Source of the DNA: Nevskia sp.
Lineage (GTDB): Bacteria > Pseudomonadota > Gammaproteobacteria > Nevskiales > Nevskiaceae
Length of the DNA: 52,397 nucleotides
Assembly: GCA_016779605.1 (NCBI GenBank)
Contig: JADHNH010000013.1
Location: 1-52,397 of the forward strand
Direction: 5' to 3'
A program made the position numbers and the translations under genes. Positions 8,322 to 16,028 of the stretch are shown here, one piece after another. How positions within the stretch are numbered: the stretch's first letter is position 1; each line of letters begins with the position of its first letter. Below the pieces are notes generated by a model that saw only the letters and a program-made list of their open reading frames with translations, did not search any database and was not told the origin of the DNA.

Positions 8322-9536
8322 ATGCCCCGACCCACCGACGCCCTGCACAGGCTGCGCCGGCCCTTTACCGCTGCCATCCTGGCCGCGGCTGTTGCGCTGC
8401 CCGCCTGGTGTTGGGCGGTGGCCGATCCGCCGCGTCCCGAGCAGGAGCTGCTCGCGGCCATCGACAATCTGCGCAGCGGCGATTCGGGCGCGGCGCTGAA
8501 AAACCTGGAAGACCTGGTCAAGCGCGAACCGAACTTCCGCCTGGCGCAGCTCCTCTACGGCCAGGTGCTGGCCGAGCGCTCCGGCGTGGCGCCGGCGACG
8601 CCGCTGGTCGACATCAGCGACCCGCGCGTGCGCGACCTGCTGGACGAGTACCGGGTGCGGGTGGCGGAGGCGGAAAAAACCCCGCCGCCGGACGCGCTGC
8701 CGTCGCCGATCCTCAAGCTTTCCGCCCGGCATCGATACGCCATCGTGGCGGACCTGCCGCGCTCGCGCGTCTACGTGCTGCAAAACGTCGCCGGCACGCT
8801 GCACCGCATCGGCGACTACTACGCCACCATCGCGCGCAACGGCTTCGGCAAGCGCAACGCGGGCGACCTGCGCACCCCGGTGGGCGTCTACCGCGTCACC
8901 GGCTTCACGCCGGGCGGCCGCCTGCCGCCGTTTTACGGCGCCGGCGCCTATCCGCTGGATTATCCCAACGCCTGGGACCGCGCCCACGGCCGCACCGGCT
9001 CCGGCATCTGGCTGCACGGGGTGCCGCAGACCACCTATTCGCGGCCGCCGCACGCCAGCGAAGGCTGCGTGGTGCTGGCCAACAGCGACCTCATCGCGCT
9101 GCGCTCGATGATCGTGCCGGGCGCCACGCCGGTGGTGCTCAGCGACCGCGTCGACTGGCTGTCGCCGGCCCAGTTGGAGCTGGAGCGCAACGCCCTGCTG
9201 CACGACATCGAGGACTGGCGCCAGAAATGGTCGCGGCTGGACACCGACGCCTATCTCGACTACTACGACGACAACTTCCACAGCGACGACGGCATGGGCA
9301 AGCCGGCGTTTGCCGCCTACAAGCGCCGCGTCAACCAGGGCCGGCGCCGTATCGAGGTGCGCTTGTCGGACATCGACCTGTTCAGCTACCCGGGCGAGCC
9401 CAACGTGGTGCTGGCCGAGTTCACCCAGCTCTACCGCAGCGACAACTACAGCTCCACCTCGCACAAGGAGCAATACTGGCGGCGCGGGCCGGACGGCGCC
9501 TGGAAGATCCTGCGCGAGGAAAGCCGCGATCTGTAG
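8322..9536 (+). CDS. L,D-transpeptidase (YkuD domain) with C-terminal NTF2-like domain
   Basis: A 404-residue exported protein: signal peptide (residues 1-32), a short TPR-like helical region (about 40-85), a YkuD domain (about 137-275) and a C-terminal NTF2-like domain (about 296-404). The YkuD site is intact, with His232 in WLHG and SEGC holding the catalytic Cys249. Such enzymes make 3-3 peptidoglycan crosslinks or attach proteins to the wall. The architecture matches L,D-transpeptidases annotated with a Cds6-type C-terminal domain. It follows the TPR gene by 2 bp, so the two are co-transcribed. A palindromic element begins 3 bp after its stop. Confidence 0.9.
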   Translation: MPRPTDALHRLRRPFTAAILAAAVALPAWCWAVADPPRPEQELLAAIDNLRSGDSGAALKNLEDLVKREPNFRLAQLLYGQVLAERSGVAPATPLVDISDPRVRDLLDEYRVRVAEAEKTPPPDALPSPILKLSARHRYAIVADLPRSRVYVLQNVAGTLHRIGDYYATIARNGFGKRNAGDLRTPVGVYRVTGFTPGGRLPPFYGAGAYPLDYPNAWDRAHGRTGSGIWLHGVPQTTYSRPPHASEGCVVLANSDLIALRSMIVPGATPVVLSDRVDWLSPAQLELERNALLHDIEDWRQKWSRLDTDAYLDYYDDNFHSDDGMGKPAFAAYKRRVNQGRRRIEVRLSDIDLFSYPGEPNVVLAEFTQLYRSDNYSSTSHKEQYWRRGPDGAWKILREESRDL

Positions 9537-9538
9537 GG

Positions 9539-9716
9539 CCCATCTCAAAAAATACTGCGCTTGCCATTTGGCGCGCCAGCGGTGCTCGTTCGGGCTTGGC
9601 GAAGCTGCGCTTCGCCCGAACCAGCCCTCACCCTCACATACGTATATGTATGCTCCGGTTCTAAGCGCGGCCTGCGGCGCGCCAACTGCCTGCGCTCGCT
9701 ACGTTTTTGAGATGGG
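9539..9716. repeat. 178-bp element bounded by 13-bp perfect inverted repeats (MITE-like)
   Basis: The ends are CCCATCTCAAAAA (9539-9551) and its exact reverse complement (9704-9716). Inside there is a second inverted pair, TTGGCGCGCC (9568-9577) and GGCGCGCCAA (9676-9685). A bulged hairpin lies at 9588-9621 (arms GTTCGGGC...GAAGC and GCTTCGCCCGAAC), and a near-palindromic AT-rich CATACGTATATGTATG at 9637-9652. No reading frame in it looks coding and no target-site duplication is evident. The concentric symmetry suggests a non-autonomous mobile or REP-type element; it could also act as a terminator for the L,D-transpeptidase gene. Confidence 0.6.
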
Positions 9717-9803
9717 TTCCAGTTGCGCCGGGCCGCAGGGAATTTTCTGGTGGCGTGACGGCACGAATCTGGCTTATCTTCCTGTCAGGCCCCGTCCGGC
9801 GAC

Positions 9804-10067
9804 ATGGCGATGCGAGCGTCACTCACCCGCGAAGACCTGCAGCGCAGGAACCCGTTCGTCCAGCCCCAGCGACCCAGGCGCTGGGCCGCGGTGCCCGCCG
9901 GCTGCCGGCCGCTGCGCGCCGACGAGCCGATCCGCCGCGGCGACGTGATGTGCGTGGCGCAGAACTGGTACGAGGAATACTCCGGCTTCAGCCTGGTCGG
10001 CAAGCTGCCCGGGCCGCCCTCGCGGATCTACGCAGCCACCTGGTACCGCTGGGAGCGGCTGTCCTGA
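9804..10067 (+). CDS. Hypothetical small protein (87 aa)
   Basis: I do not recognise a family. The frame encodes 87 residues, basic in its first half (MAMRASLTREDLQRRNPFVQ) and aromatic-rich at the end (WYEEYSGFSL, YAATWYRWERLS). Codon third positions are almost all G or C, as in the neighbouring real genes, which argues that it is translated. No signal peptide, membrane segment or known motif is visible. It sits alone between the palindromic element and a REP-like inverted pair. The start may be ATG 9804 or ATG 9810. Confidence 0.62.
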   Translation: MAMRASLTREDLQRRNPFVQPQRPRRWAAVPAGCRPLRADEPIRRGDVMCVAQNWYEEYSGFSLVGKLPGPPSRIYAATWYRWERLS

Positions 10068-10117
10068 AGCGGGTGGAGTGCGTTGGCAACCCCGTGATTT
10101 TCCCTGCTGCAGATGAA

Positions 10118-10191
10118 GTTGGGGTTCGCCCGTCGGCTCACCCCAACCTACCCCTGCGGCCGTAGGTTGGGGTGAGCCTGCGGACCCCAAC
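10118..10191. repeat. Head-to-head pair of REP-like palindromic units
   Basis: Two related units face each other around a 10-nt spacer. The left unit (10118-10151) begins GTTGGGGT and ends CTCACCCCAACCTAC; the right unit (10162-10191) begins GTAGGTTGGGGTGAG and ends ACCCCAAC. Their outer 15 and 8 bases pair perfectly, forming one long hairpin with a mismatched middle. Motifs of the GTAGGTTGGGGTGAGC...AACCCCAAC type are, from memory, common dispersed repeats in proteobacterial genomes. The pair lies between the small orphan gene and the stop of the DUF2062 gene and could serve as a bidirectional terminator. Confidence 0.65.
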
Positions 10192-10206
10192 ACCGCGCTC
10201 CCCGGA

Positions 10207-10713
10207 TCAAGTAGCCGCCTGCGCCCGCCGCGTGCGCAGCGCCAGCAGCCGCAGCGGTGCCCGCAGCGCCAGGTACAGCAGGCCGCCGGCCAGCGGCGCC
10301 GCCAGGCACCAGACGCCGATGCCGCCCAGGGCGATGGCGGCGAAATCGGCGAGGAACTTGAGCGGGCCGGCGCCGAAGCGCTGCATCAGCTGCGGGATCG
10401 ACAGCGCCAGGTGCGGCGCTCCCAGCGCCTCGCCGGCGCGGTAAAAGGGGATCAGCAGCGCCAGCTGCAGCGGCGCGCACAGCCAGTTCACCAGCTGCAT
10501 GACCGGCTGGTTCAGGCGCAGCCACAACGCCACTGCGCCGCACAGCAGCGTGGTCGCGCCCAGGATCGGGAATATCGACAGCATGCCGCCCAGCGCCAAG
10601 GTCAGCGCGATCTGGTCGGCGCTGGTGCCCTGGCGCAGCTGCGCCAGCAGCAGGCCCAGCACGCGGCGGCGCCAGAAGCCGCCCGCGGCGGCCGGCGGCA
10701 GGGCCGCGCTCAT
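10207..10713 (-). CDS. DUF2062 membrane protein
   Basis: A 168-residue integral membrane protein with three or four hydrophobic segments. The motif LALGGMLSIFPILGATTLL and the following NQPVMQLVNW are characteristic of DUF2062, a family of unknown function. Its ATG at 10713 overlaps the stop of the upstream DUF1475 gene (ATGA), so the two are translationally coupled. The pair lies downstream of the fatty-acid-modification genes on the same strand, hinting at an envelope role, which is inference. Convergent REP-like repeats follow its stop. Confidence 0.85.
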   Translation of the reverse strand: MSAALPPAAAGGFWRRRVLGLLLAQLRQGTSADQIALTLALGGMLSIFPILGATTLLCGAVALWLRLNQPVMQLVNWLCAPLQLALLIPFYRAGEALGAPHLALSIPQLMQRFGAGPLKFLADFAAIALGGIGVWCLAAPLAGGLLYLALRAPLRLLALRTRRAQAAT

Positions 10714-11042
10714 GGCCGGCGCAACAGCAGATCCTCGACCCCGGCGCCGCGCGGCAGCCGGTAGAGCTGGATCAGCATGTAGCCGGCGATGGCCATGTTG
10801 CCCAGCGCGAAGATCAGCACCAGCCAGGCGGCGCGCGCCAGGTTGGAGGTTTCCTTGTAGGCCACCCACAGCCAGAAGGTGAAGAAGGCCAGGTAGGTGT
10901 CCACCAGCGTGGCGATGAACCAGGGATGGCCGACCACTGCCGCCGGCGTCTTCCAGAACGCCATTTGCGACGAGGCCCAGCCGGTCGCCGCCAGGATCGC
11001 GCACAGCGCCAGGGCGAAGATCAGCTTGAGCCTGGTGGTCAC
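10710..11042 (-). CDS. DUF1475-like small membrane protein
   Basis: A 110-residue protein with three predicted membrane helices: residues about 7-25, 42-62 (FIATLVDTYLAFFTFWLWVAY) and 72-93 (WLVLIFALGNMAIAGYMLI). The pattern of a conserved aspartate in the second helix and a KETSNLARAAW loop fits DUF1475. Function is unknown. It begins 10 bp after the stop of the cyclopropane-synthase homologue and shares an ATGA overlap with the DUF2062 gene, so it is probably part of the same lipid-related transcript. Confidence 0.78.
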   Translation of the reverse strand: MTTRLKLIFALALCAILAATGWASSQMAFWKTPAAVVGHPWFIATLVDTYLAFFTFWLWVAYKETSNLARAAWLVLIFALGNMAIAGYMLIQLYRLPRGAGVEDLLLRRP

Positions 11043-11052
11043 GGATACGCTC

Positions 11053-12336
11053 TTAGCCGGCCAGCGTGAGCTGCATGAGATCGATGCTGCCGGTGCGGAA
11101 GCCGCACTCGCAGTAGCTCAGATAATAGCGCCACATGCGCAGGAAGCGGCGGTCGAACTGGCGCTCGATCGCCTCGCCGGCGGCCAGCACGTTGCGGTGC
11201 CACTGCGCCAGCGTCTGCGCGTAGTCCAGGCCGAAGAAGCGCGCTTCCTCCGGCGCCAGCCGGGCGGCGCGCGCGAGCTCCTGGAACCGCCCCGGCGGGC
11301 ACAGCATGCCGCCCGGGAAGATGTATTTCTGCACGAAGTCGCGCTTGCGGCGGTAGTTGTCGAAGATCGCCGGGTTGATGGTGATGCCCTGCAAGGCGGC
11401 GCGTCCGCCGGGCTTGAGCGCACGCCTGATCGCGTCGAAGTAGCCCGGCCAGTATTCCTCGCCGACGGCCTCGTACATTTCGATGGACACCACGCGGTCG
11501 TAGCGGCCGGCAACGTCGCGGTAATCGCGCAGCTCGAAGCGCACGCGGTCCGCCACGCCGGCCTGCTGCGCGCGCCGCTGCGCCTCTTCGAGCTGCTGCT
11601 GCGACAGCGTGATGGAATGCACGCGGCAGCCGGAATGCTGGGCGGCATACACCGCGAAGCCGCCCCAGCCGGAGCCGATCTCCAGCAGGCGGTGCTCCGG
11701 CCCCAGCTGCAGGCGCTCGAACATCAGGCGGAACTTGTTGAGCTGCGCTTCCTGCAGCGGCTGCCCGGGGCGTGCATAGACCGCGGCCGAATAGGCCAGC
11801 GACTCGTCCAGCCACAGCTTGTAGAAGTCGTTGCCGAGGTCGTAATGGTGCTCGATGTTGCGCCGCGCGCGCCGGCGCGTGTTGGCGCGGCGCCGGTGCT
11901 GCCACCAGCCGTAGGCGCGGCCCAGCCAGTTTTTTTCGAACGGGCCCTTGTAGTGCGCCTCGTTGAGGTAGAGCACGTGCAGCAGCGTGGTCAGGTCCGG
12001 CGATTCCCAGCAGCCGTCGACGTAGGAGTCGCCGATGCCGACCTCGCCGCCGGCCAGCACGTGGCGGATCAGGCGCGCGCTGTGGATCTGCCAGATGCCG
12101 TGCGGGCCCGGCAGCGCACCCTCGTAATGGCGCGAAGTGCCGTCGGGCAGGCGCACGGTGACGCTGCCGACGCGCAGGCCGGACAGCATGTAGAGCAGCA
12201 GCCGCAGCCCCAGCGAAGTCTTGCCGCCGCCGGCGTCGGCCGCGCCCGCCAGGCCCTCCGGCAGGTCGGGCGAAAAGCCGTCGCGGCCCATGATGCGCGA
12301 CAGCGCATCGTCATCCCTGAACCTGCGGTCCCCCAT
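11053..12336 (-). CDS. Cyclopropane-fatty-acyl-phospholipid synthase family methyltransferase, non-canonical
   Basis: A 427-residue SAM-dependent lipid methyltransferase with EHHYDLGNDFYKLWLD (residues 162-177) and the SAM motif LEIGSGWGGFAVY (218-230). Compared from memory with E. coli Cfa, two residues of the bicarbonate/active site differ: the YSC cysteine is Ala184 (AYSAAV) and the LLHTI histidine is Gln316 (ALQGIT), while Glu289 and Tyr372 remain. That pattern belongs to homologues making other methylated lipids as well as to divergent synthases. The ATG at 12336 has GGGGAT about 8 nt upstream. Its neighbours (DUF1365, FAD oxidoreductase) form the usual cluster. Confidence 0.9.
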   Translation of the reverse strand: MGDRRFRDDDALSRIMGRDGFSPDLPEGLAGAADAGGGKTSLGLRLLLYMLSGLRVGSVTVRLPDGTSRHYEGALPGPHGIWQIHSARLIRHVLAGGEVGIGDSYVDGCWESPDLTTLLHVLYLNEAHYKGPFEKNWLGRAYGWWQHRRRANTRRRARRNIEHHYDLGNDFYKLWLDESLAYSAAVYARPGQPLQEAQLNKFRLMFERLQLGPEHRLLEIGSGWGGFAVYAAQHSGCRVHSITLSQQQLEEAQRRAQQAGVADRVRFELRDYRDVAGRYDRVVSIEMYEAVGEEYWPGYFDAIRRALKPGGRAALQGITINPAIFDNYRRKRDFVQKYIFPGGMLCPPGRFQELARAARLAPEEARFFGLDYAQTLAQWHRNVLAAGEAIERQFDRRFLRMWRYYLSYCECGFRTGSIDLMQLTLAG

Positions 12337-12428
12337 CCTGACGATCCCCTGTGCGGTCCTGCCGATCGCGGCACGCCCCTGAACTACGCAGGCACAGTGT
12401 AAGCAGATGCCGCCCCCGCGACTGTGCC

Positions 12429-13196
12429 CTAGGTCACCGGCAATTCCGGCGGCCGCGGCTTGCGATGGAATTTTGCGCCGCGCAGCCACAACTTCAAAGC
12501 CTGCCAGTGGATGCCGGCGACCACCTTGAGCGTCATCAGCGGCATCGCCGCGGCCAGGCGCAGCAGCGCGCCGTCGGTGAGCGGGCGCCGCTCGGCCGCC
12601 AGGGTGGCGTCGAGGATCGGCTGGCCCAGCCGGCTTTCGTGGATCGCCACGCGCAGGCGCTCGCCGGGCAGCGACAGCACGAAGCGGTAGCGCCCCGCGG
12701 TGTCGAGGAACGGCGAGACATGGAAGCACTTGTCCTTTTCCAGCGGCGTCGAATCCTGCAGCGGCAGGCCGCCGGCGGCGAGCAGGTAGCAATGCTTCTC
12801 GCCGAAGGTGTTGCGCACCTCGGCGATCACCGCGCGCAAGCCGCCGTCGCGATGCTCGCAGTACCACAGGCTGAGCGGGTTGAAGGCGAAGCCCAGCAGC
12901 CGCGGCAGCGCCAGCAGCCGGATGCGGCCGCCGTCGAGCGCGATGCCGCCGCCGGCGAGCACACGCTCGGCCCAGGCGCGCAGCGCGCCGCTGCCGTCGC
13001 CGTGGTCGCGGTCGTGGAACGCCGCCAGGTTGAAGCGGTTGTGCGAGAACAGCCGCAATCCGGCGGCGGCCTCGGCGACGCGGTCCACGTCCACCAGCAC
13101 GTAGAACAGCCGGTAGACGAAGCGGTAGAACGGCGCCACCCGCCGCCGGTGCATCACGCGCGCGGTGTACAGCGCCGCTGCCTGATGCGCGCTCAT
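12429..13196 (-). CDS. DUF1365 protein (lipid-modification cluster)
   Basis: A 255-residue protein with the DUF1365 features YTARVMHRRRVAPFYRFVYR near the N-terminus, FNPLSLWYCE (around residue 110) and FGEKHCYLL. The family has no assigned reaction but almost always lies between an FAD-dependent oxidoreductase and a cyclopropane-synthase homologue, as here. Its ATG at 13196 overlaps the oxidoreductase stop (ATGA). A 92-nt gap separates it from the methyltransferase gene downstream. A role in the same fatty-acid modification is inferred from context. Confidence 0.88.
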   Translation of the reverse strand: MSAHQAAALYTARVMHRRRVAPFYRFVYRLFYVLVDVDRVAEAAAGLRLFSHNRFNLAAFHDRDHGDGSGALRAWAERVLAGGGIALDGGRIRLLALPRLLGFAFNPLSLWYCEHRDGGLRAVIAEVRNTFGEKHCYLLAAGGLPLQDSTPLEKDKCFHVSPFLDTAGRYRFVLSLPGERLRVAIHESRLGQPILDATLAAERRPLTDGALLRLAAAMPLMTLKVVAGIHWQALKLWLRGAKFHRKPRPPELPVT

Positions 13197-14557
13197 CGGC
13201 CGCCCTGCGGCAGCAGCGCCGCTGCCGGCTCCAGCGGGCCAGCGTCCTGCGCTTTGGCCGCGGTGGCGCGCGCCTCGGCGCCGATGGCGGCGGCCCAGGC
13301 GGGCAGGCAGGCGGGGTCCAGCCCGGCCACGGCGCGCAGGCCGGACTTGAAGCCGTCCTCGTGGAAGCCGTTGGCGGTCCAGGCGCCGGCCCACCACAGC
13401 CCGCGGCGGTCCTGGATCTGCGGCAGGCGCCGCTGCGCCTGCACCGTGGCGGCGGTGTATTGCGGATGCGCGTAGCGCGTGGCGTAGAGCACGCTGTCCT
13501 GGCGCGGCGGCCGCGGCGGGTTGAGCGAGACGATGTATTCGGTGGGGCCCGGCAGCCGCTGCAGCTTGTTCATCCAGTAGCTCACGCCGATCGGCTCCTC
13601 GCTCAGCGCGTCCTGCGCCAGGATCGCGTTCCAGCTGCTCCAGGCGCGCCGCCGCTTCGGCATCAGCGCGGTGTCGGTGTGCAGGTAGGCCTGGTTGACG
13701 GCGTAGGGCACCGCGCCGAGCACGGCGCGTTCGTCGGCGTCGGCGTCGGCCAGCAGCGCCAGCGCCTGGTCGGCGTGGGCGGCGCACACGGCGCGATCGA
13801 AGCGCTCTTCGCCGGCGGCGCTGGCCAGCAGCACGCCGCCGCCGGCGCGTCGCAGGCGCAGCGCCGCGCAGCCGGGGCGGAAGCGGTCGCCCAGGCCGGC
13901 CAGCACGCGCTCGACATAGGCGCGCGAGCCGCCGGCCACGGTCTGCCACTGCGGCCGCTGGTAAACGTTGAGCAGGCCGTGCGAGTCGAAGAAGCGGGCG
14001 AAGGCGGGAAACGGGAACGCCATCACGCCGCGCGTGGAGGTGCTCCAGATCGGGCCGGCCATCGCCGCGACGTAGCGCACGCGCAGCGCCATCGGGTAGC
14101 GGTTGGCTTCGAGGAATTCGCCCAGCGTGACCTCGGGCAGCGCGTCGGCTGCGAGCAGCGCCTTCACCTGGCGGTTGAAGCGCAGCACCGCCAGCAGCAT
14201 GCGCAGGTGCACCGGTGAGAGCATCAGCGCGGGCTGCGCGAAGATCTTGGCCAGGTTCTCGTCGCCGGCCCATTCCACGCGGCCGCCGGCCACCGACACG
14301 CCCAGCGACATGTCGGTGTCCTGCCGGGCCACGCCCAGCTCGTCGAGGAAACGGTAGAAATGCGGATAGTTGACCGGGTTGCAGACGATGAAGCCGGTGT
14401 CCACCGCCAGCCCGCCGGCGGCGCTGGCCACCGTCACCGTGTTGGTGTGGCCGCCGGCGCGGCGCTCCTGCTCGAACAGCACCACCTCGTGCGCGCGCGA
14501 CAGGTAATGCGCCGCGCACAGGCCGGAGATGCCGCTGCCGATGACCGCGATCCTCAT
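13193..14557 (-). CDS. FAD-dependent oxidoreductase (amine-oxidase/desaturase-like)
   Basis: A 454-residue flavoprotein. The N-terminal MRIAVIGSGISGLCAAHYLS holds the dinucleotide-binding GxGxxG, followed by the EQERRAGGHTNTV segment typical of this NAD/FAD-binding family. A WWAGAWTANGFHEDGFKSG motif near residue 390 is also characteristic. Related flavoproteins beside CFA-synthase homologues act on methylated or unsaturated acyl chains, for example in 10-methyl and furan fatty acid pathways. It is first in a minus-strand operon with DUF1365 and the methyltransferase. The substrate is inference. Confidence 0.9.
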   Translation of the reverse strand: MRIAVIGSGISGLCAAHYLSRAHEVVLFEQERRAGGHTNTVTVASAAGGLAVDTGFIVCNPVNYPHFYRFLDELGVARQDTDMSLGVSVAGGRVEWAGDENLAKIFAQPALMLSPVHLRMLLAVLRFNRQVKALLAADALPEVTLGEFLEANRYPMALRVRYVAAMAGPIWSTSTRGVMAFPFPAFARFFDSHGLLNVYQRPQWQTVAGGSRAYVERVLAGLGDRFRPGCAALRLRRAGGGVLLASAAGEERFDRAVCAAHADQALALLADADADERAVLGAVPYAVNQAYLHTDTALMPKRRRAWSSWNAILAQDALSEEPIGVSYWMNKLQRLPGPTEYIVSLNPPRPPRQDSVLYATRYAHPQYTAATVQAQRRLPQIQDRRGLWWAGAWTANGFHEDGFKSGLRAVAGLDPACLPAWAAAIGAEARATAAKAQDAGPLEPAAALLPQGGR

Positions 14558-14590
14558 GGCGTGCCGGGTCTCACCTGTCGTGCCTGGAGT

Positions 14591-15295
14591 TCAATACGCC
14601 GGCTTGCCGCCGGCGGGATGCGGCGAACCTTTCAACCGCGGCGCCAGCAGCGGCCACACCGCGTCGAGCAGCTGCGCCTGCGCCTGCGCGTTCGGGTGGA
14701 TGCCGTCGTCCTGGAACCAGCGCGGACGGTCGGCCGCCACCGCGGCCAGGAAGAACGGCACCAGGGTCGCCTGCTCGTCCCGCGCCACTTCGGCGAAAGC
14801 CGCTTCGTAGCGCTGCGTGTAGACCGGGCCGTAGTTCTGCGGGATGCGCATCGCGAACAGCAGCGGCGCCGCGCCCGCGGCGCGGCACAGCCGGATCATG
14901 CCGGCGAGGTTGGCGCGCATCGCCGCCACCGGCAGCGCGCGCAGGCCGTCGTTGGCGCCCAGTTCGAGCAGCACCAGGTCCGGGTGGAACCGCGCCAGCG
15001 CGTCCGGCAGGCGCGACAGGCCCCCGGCGGTGGTTTCGCCCGACACCGAGGCGTTGACCGCCGCGTAATCCGGCGCCTGCGCCTGCAGCCGCTGCTGCAG
15101 CAGCCGCACCCAGCCGGCGCCGTTGTCCAGCCCATAGCCGGCGCTGAGGCTGTCGCCGAAAACCAGTATCGTGTGCGCAGGCGCGGCGGCCGCGGTAGCG
15201 GCCGCCAGCAATCCCCATAGCAGCGCGAGCCGGCGCAGCGACCCGAAAATCGCCGCGACTATCGCAGCAGCATTCGCCCCGACAATCATTTTCAT
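14591..15295 (-). CDS. tesA: TesA-like SGNH arylesterase/lysophospholipase
   Basis: A 234-residue periplasmic SGNH hydrolase. After a signal sequence ending near AAAAPAHT, the GDSL block FGDSLSAGYG, the block III GANDGLR and the catalytic block V DDGIHPNAQAQ are all present, so the Ser-Asp-His triad is intact. E. coli TesA hydrolyses acyl thioesters and lysophospholipids. As in E. coli, it lies divergent from the ybbA-ybbP transporter. Here the two start codons share the bases CATG (15293-15296); an internal ATG at 15289 is the alternative start. Confidence 0.92.
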   Translation of the reverse strand: MKMIVGANAAAIVAAIFGSLRRLALLWGLLAAATAAAAPAHTILVFGDSLSAGYGLDNGAGWVRLLQQRLQAQAPDYAAVNASVSGETTAGGLSRLPDALARFHPDLVLLELGANDGLRALPVAAMRANLAGMIRLCRAAGAAPLLFAMRIPQNYGPVYTQRYEAAFAEVARDEQATLVPFFLAAVAADRPRWFQDDGIHPNAQAQAQLLDAVWPLLAPRLKGSPHPAGGKPAY

Positions 15296-16028
15296 GGACG
15301 CATCTGAGCAGGGCCGCAGGACTGCGGGCACGGAAGCCGCAAGCGGCGCCGAGATCGTATCGGCGCAGGGCGTGCGCAAGCAAATCGCCACGGGCGCGGC
15401 CGACGCGCCGGTGCTGACCATCCTGGACGGCTTGTGCCTGCGCATCTGCGCCGGCGAAAGCGTGGCCATCGTCGGCGCCTCCGGCTCCGGCAAGACCACC
15501 CTGCTGTCGCTGCTGGCCGGCCTGGACTCGCCGAGCGCCGGCGACATCCGCCTCGCCGGCGCGTCGCTCGCCGCGCTCGACGAAGACGCCCGCGCGCGCC
15601 TGCGCGCCGGGCGCGTCGGCTTCGTGTTCCAGTCGTTCCAGCTGCTGGCCGGGCTGACCGCCCTGGAGAACGTCATGCTGCCGGGCGAGCTGGCGGGCCT
15701 GGCCGACGCCGAGGCGCGCGCGCGCCGCACGCTCGGGCAGGTCGGGCTGGGCGAGCGGCTCGGCCACTATCCGCACCAGCTGTCGGGCGGCGAGCAGCAG
15801 CGCGTGGCGATCGCGCGCGCCTTCGCCGCCGAGCCGCAGGTGCTGTTCGCCGACGAGCCCACCGGCAACCTGGACCTCGTCACCGGCGGCCGCATCGCCG
15901 AGCTGCTGTTCGAGCTCAACCGCTCGCGCGGCACCACCCTGGTGCTGGTGACGCACGACATGAGCCTGGCGCGCCGCTGCGGGCGCGTGCTGACGCTCAG
16001 CGACGGCCGCCTGCATGAAGACGCCTGA
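15294..16028 (+). CDS. ybbA: ABC transporter ATP-binding protein, YbbA type
   Basis: A 244-residue ATPase of the MacB/LolD-like class: Walker A GASGSGKT (residues 61-68), a Q-loop in VFQSFQLL, the signature LSGGEQQR and Walker B VLFADEPTGNLD. It pairs with the YbbP permease, whose ATG lies within its last codons (14-nt overlap). The start at 15294 (MDASEQGRR) is chosen because upstream residues encode the tesA signal peptide on the opposite strand. The ybbA-ybbP-tesA set suggests handling of lipids or hydrophobic compounds in the envelope. Confidence 0.92.
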   Translation: MDASEQGRRTAGTEAASGAEIVSAQGVRKQIATGAADAPVLTILDGLCLRICAGESVAIVGASGSGKTTLLSLLAGLDSPSAGDIRLAGASLAALDEDARARLRAGRVGFVFQSFQLLAGLTALENVMLPGELAGLADAEARARRTLGQVGLGERLGHYPHQLSGGEQQRVAIARAFAAEPQVLFADEPTGNLDLVTGGRIAELLFELNRSRGTTLVLVTHDMSLARRCGRVLTLSDGRLHEDA

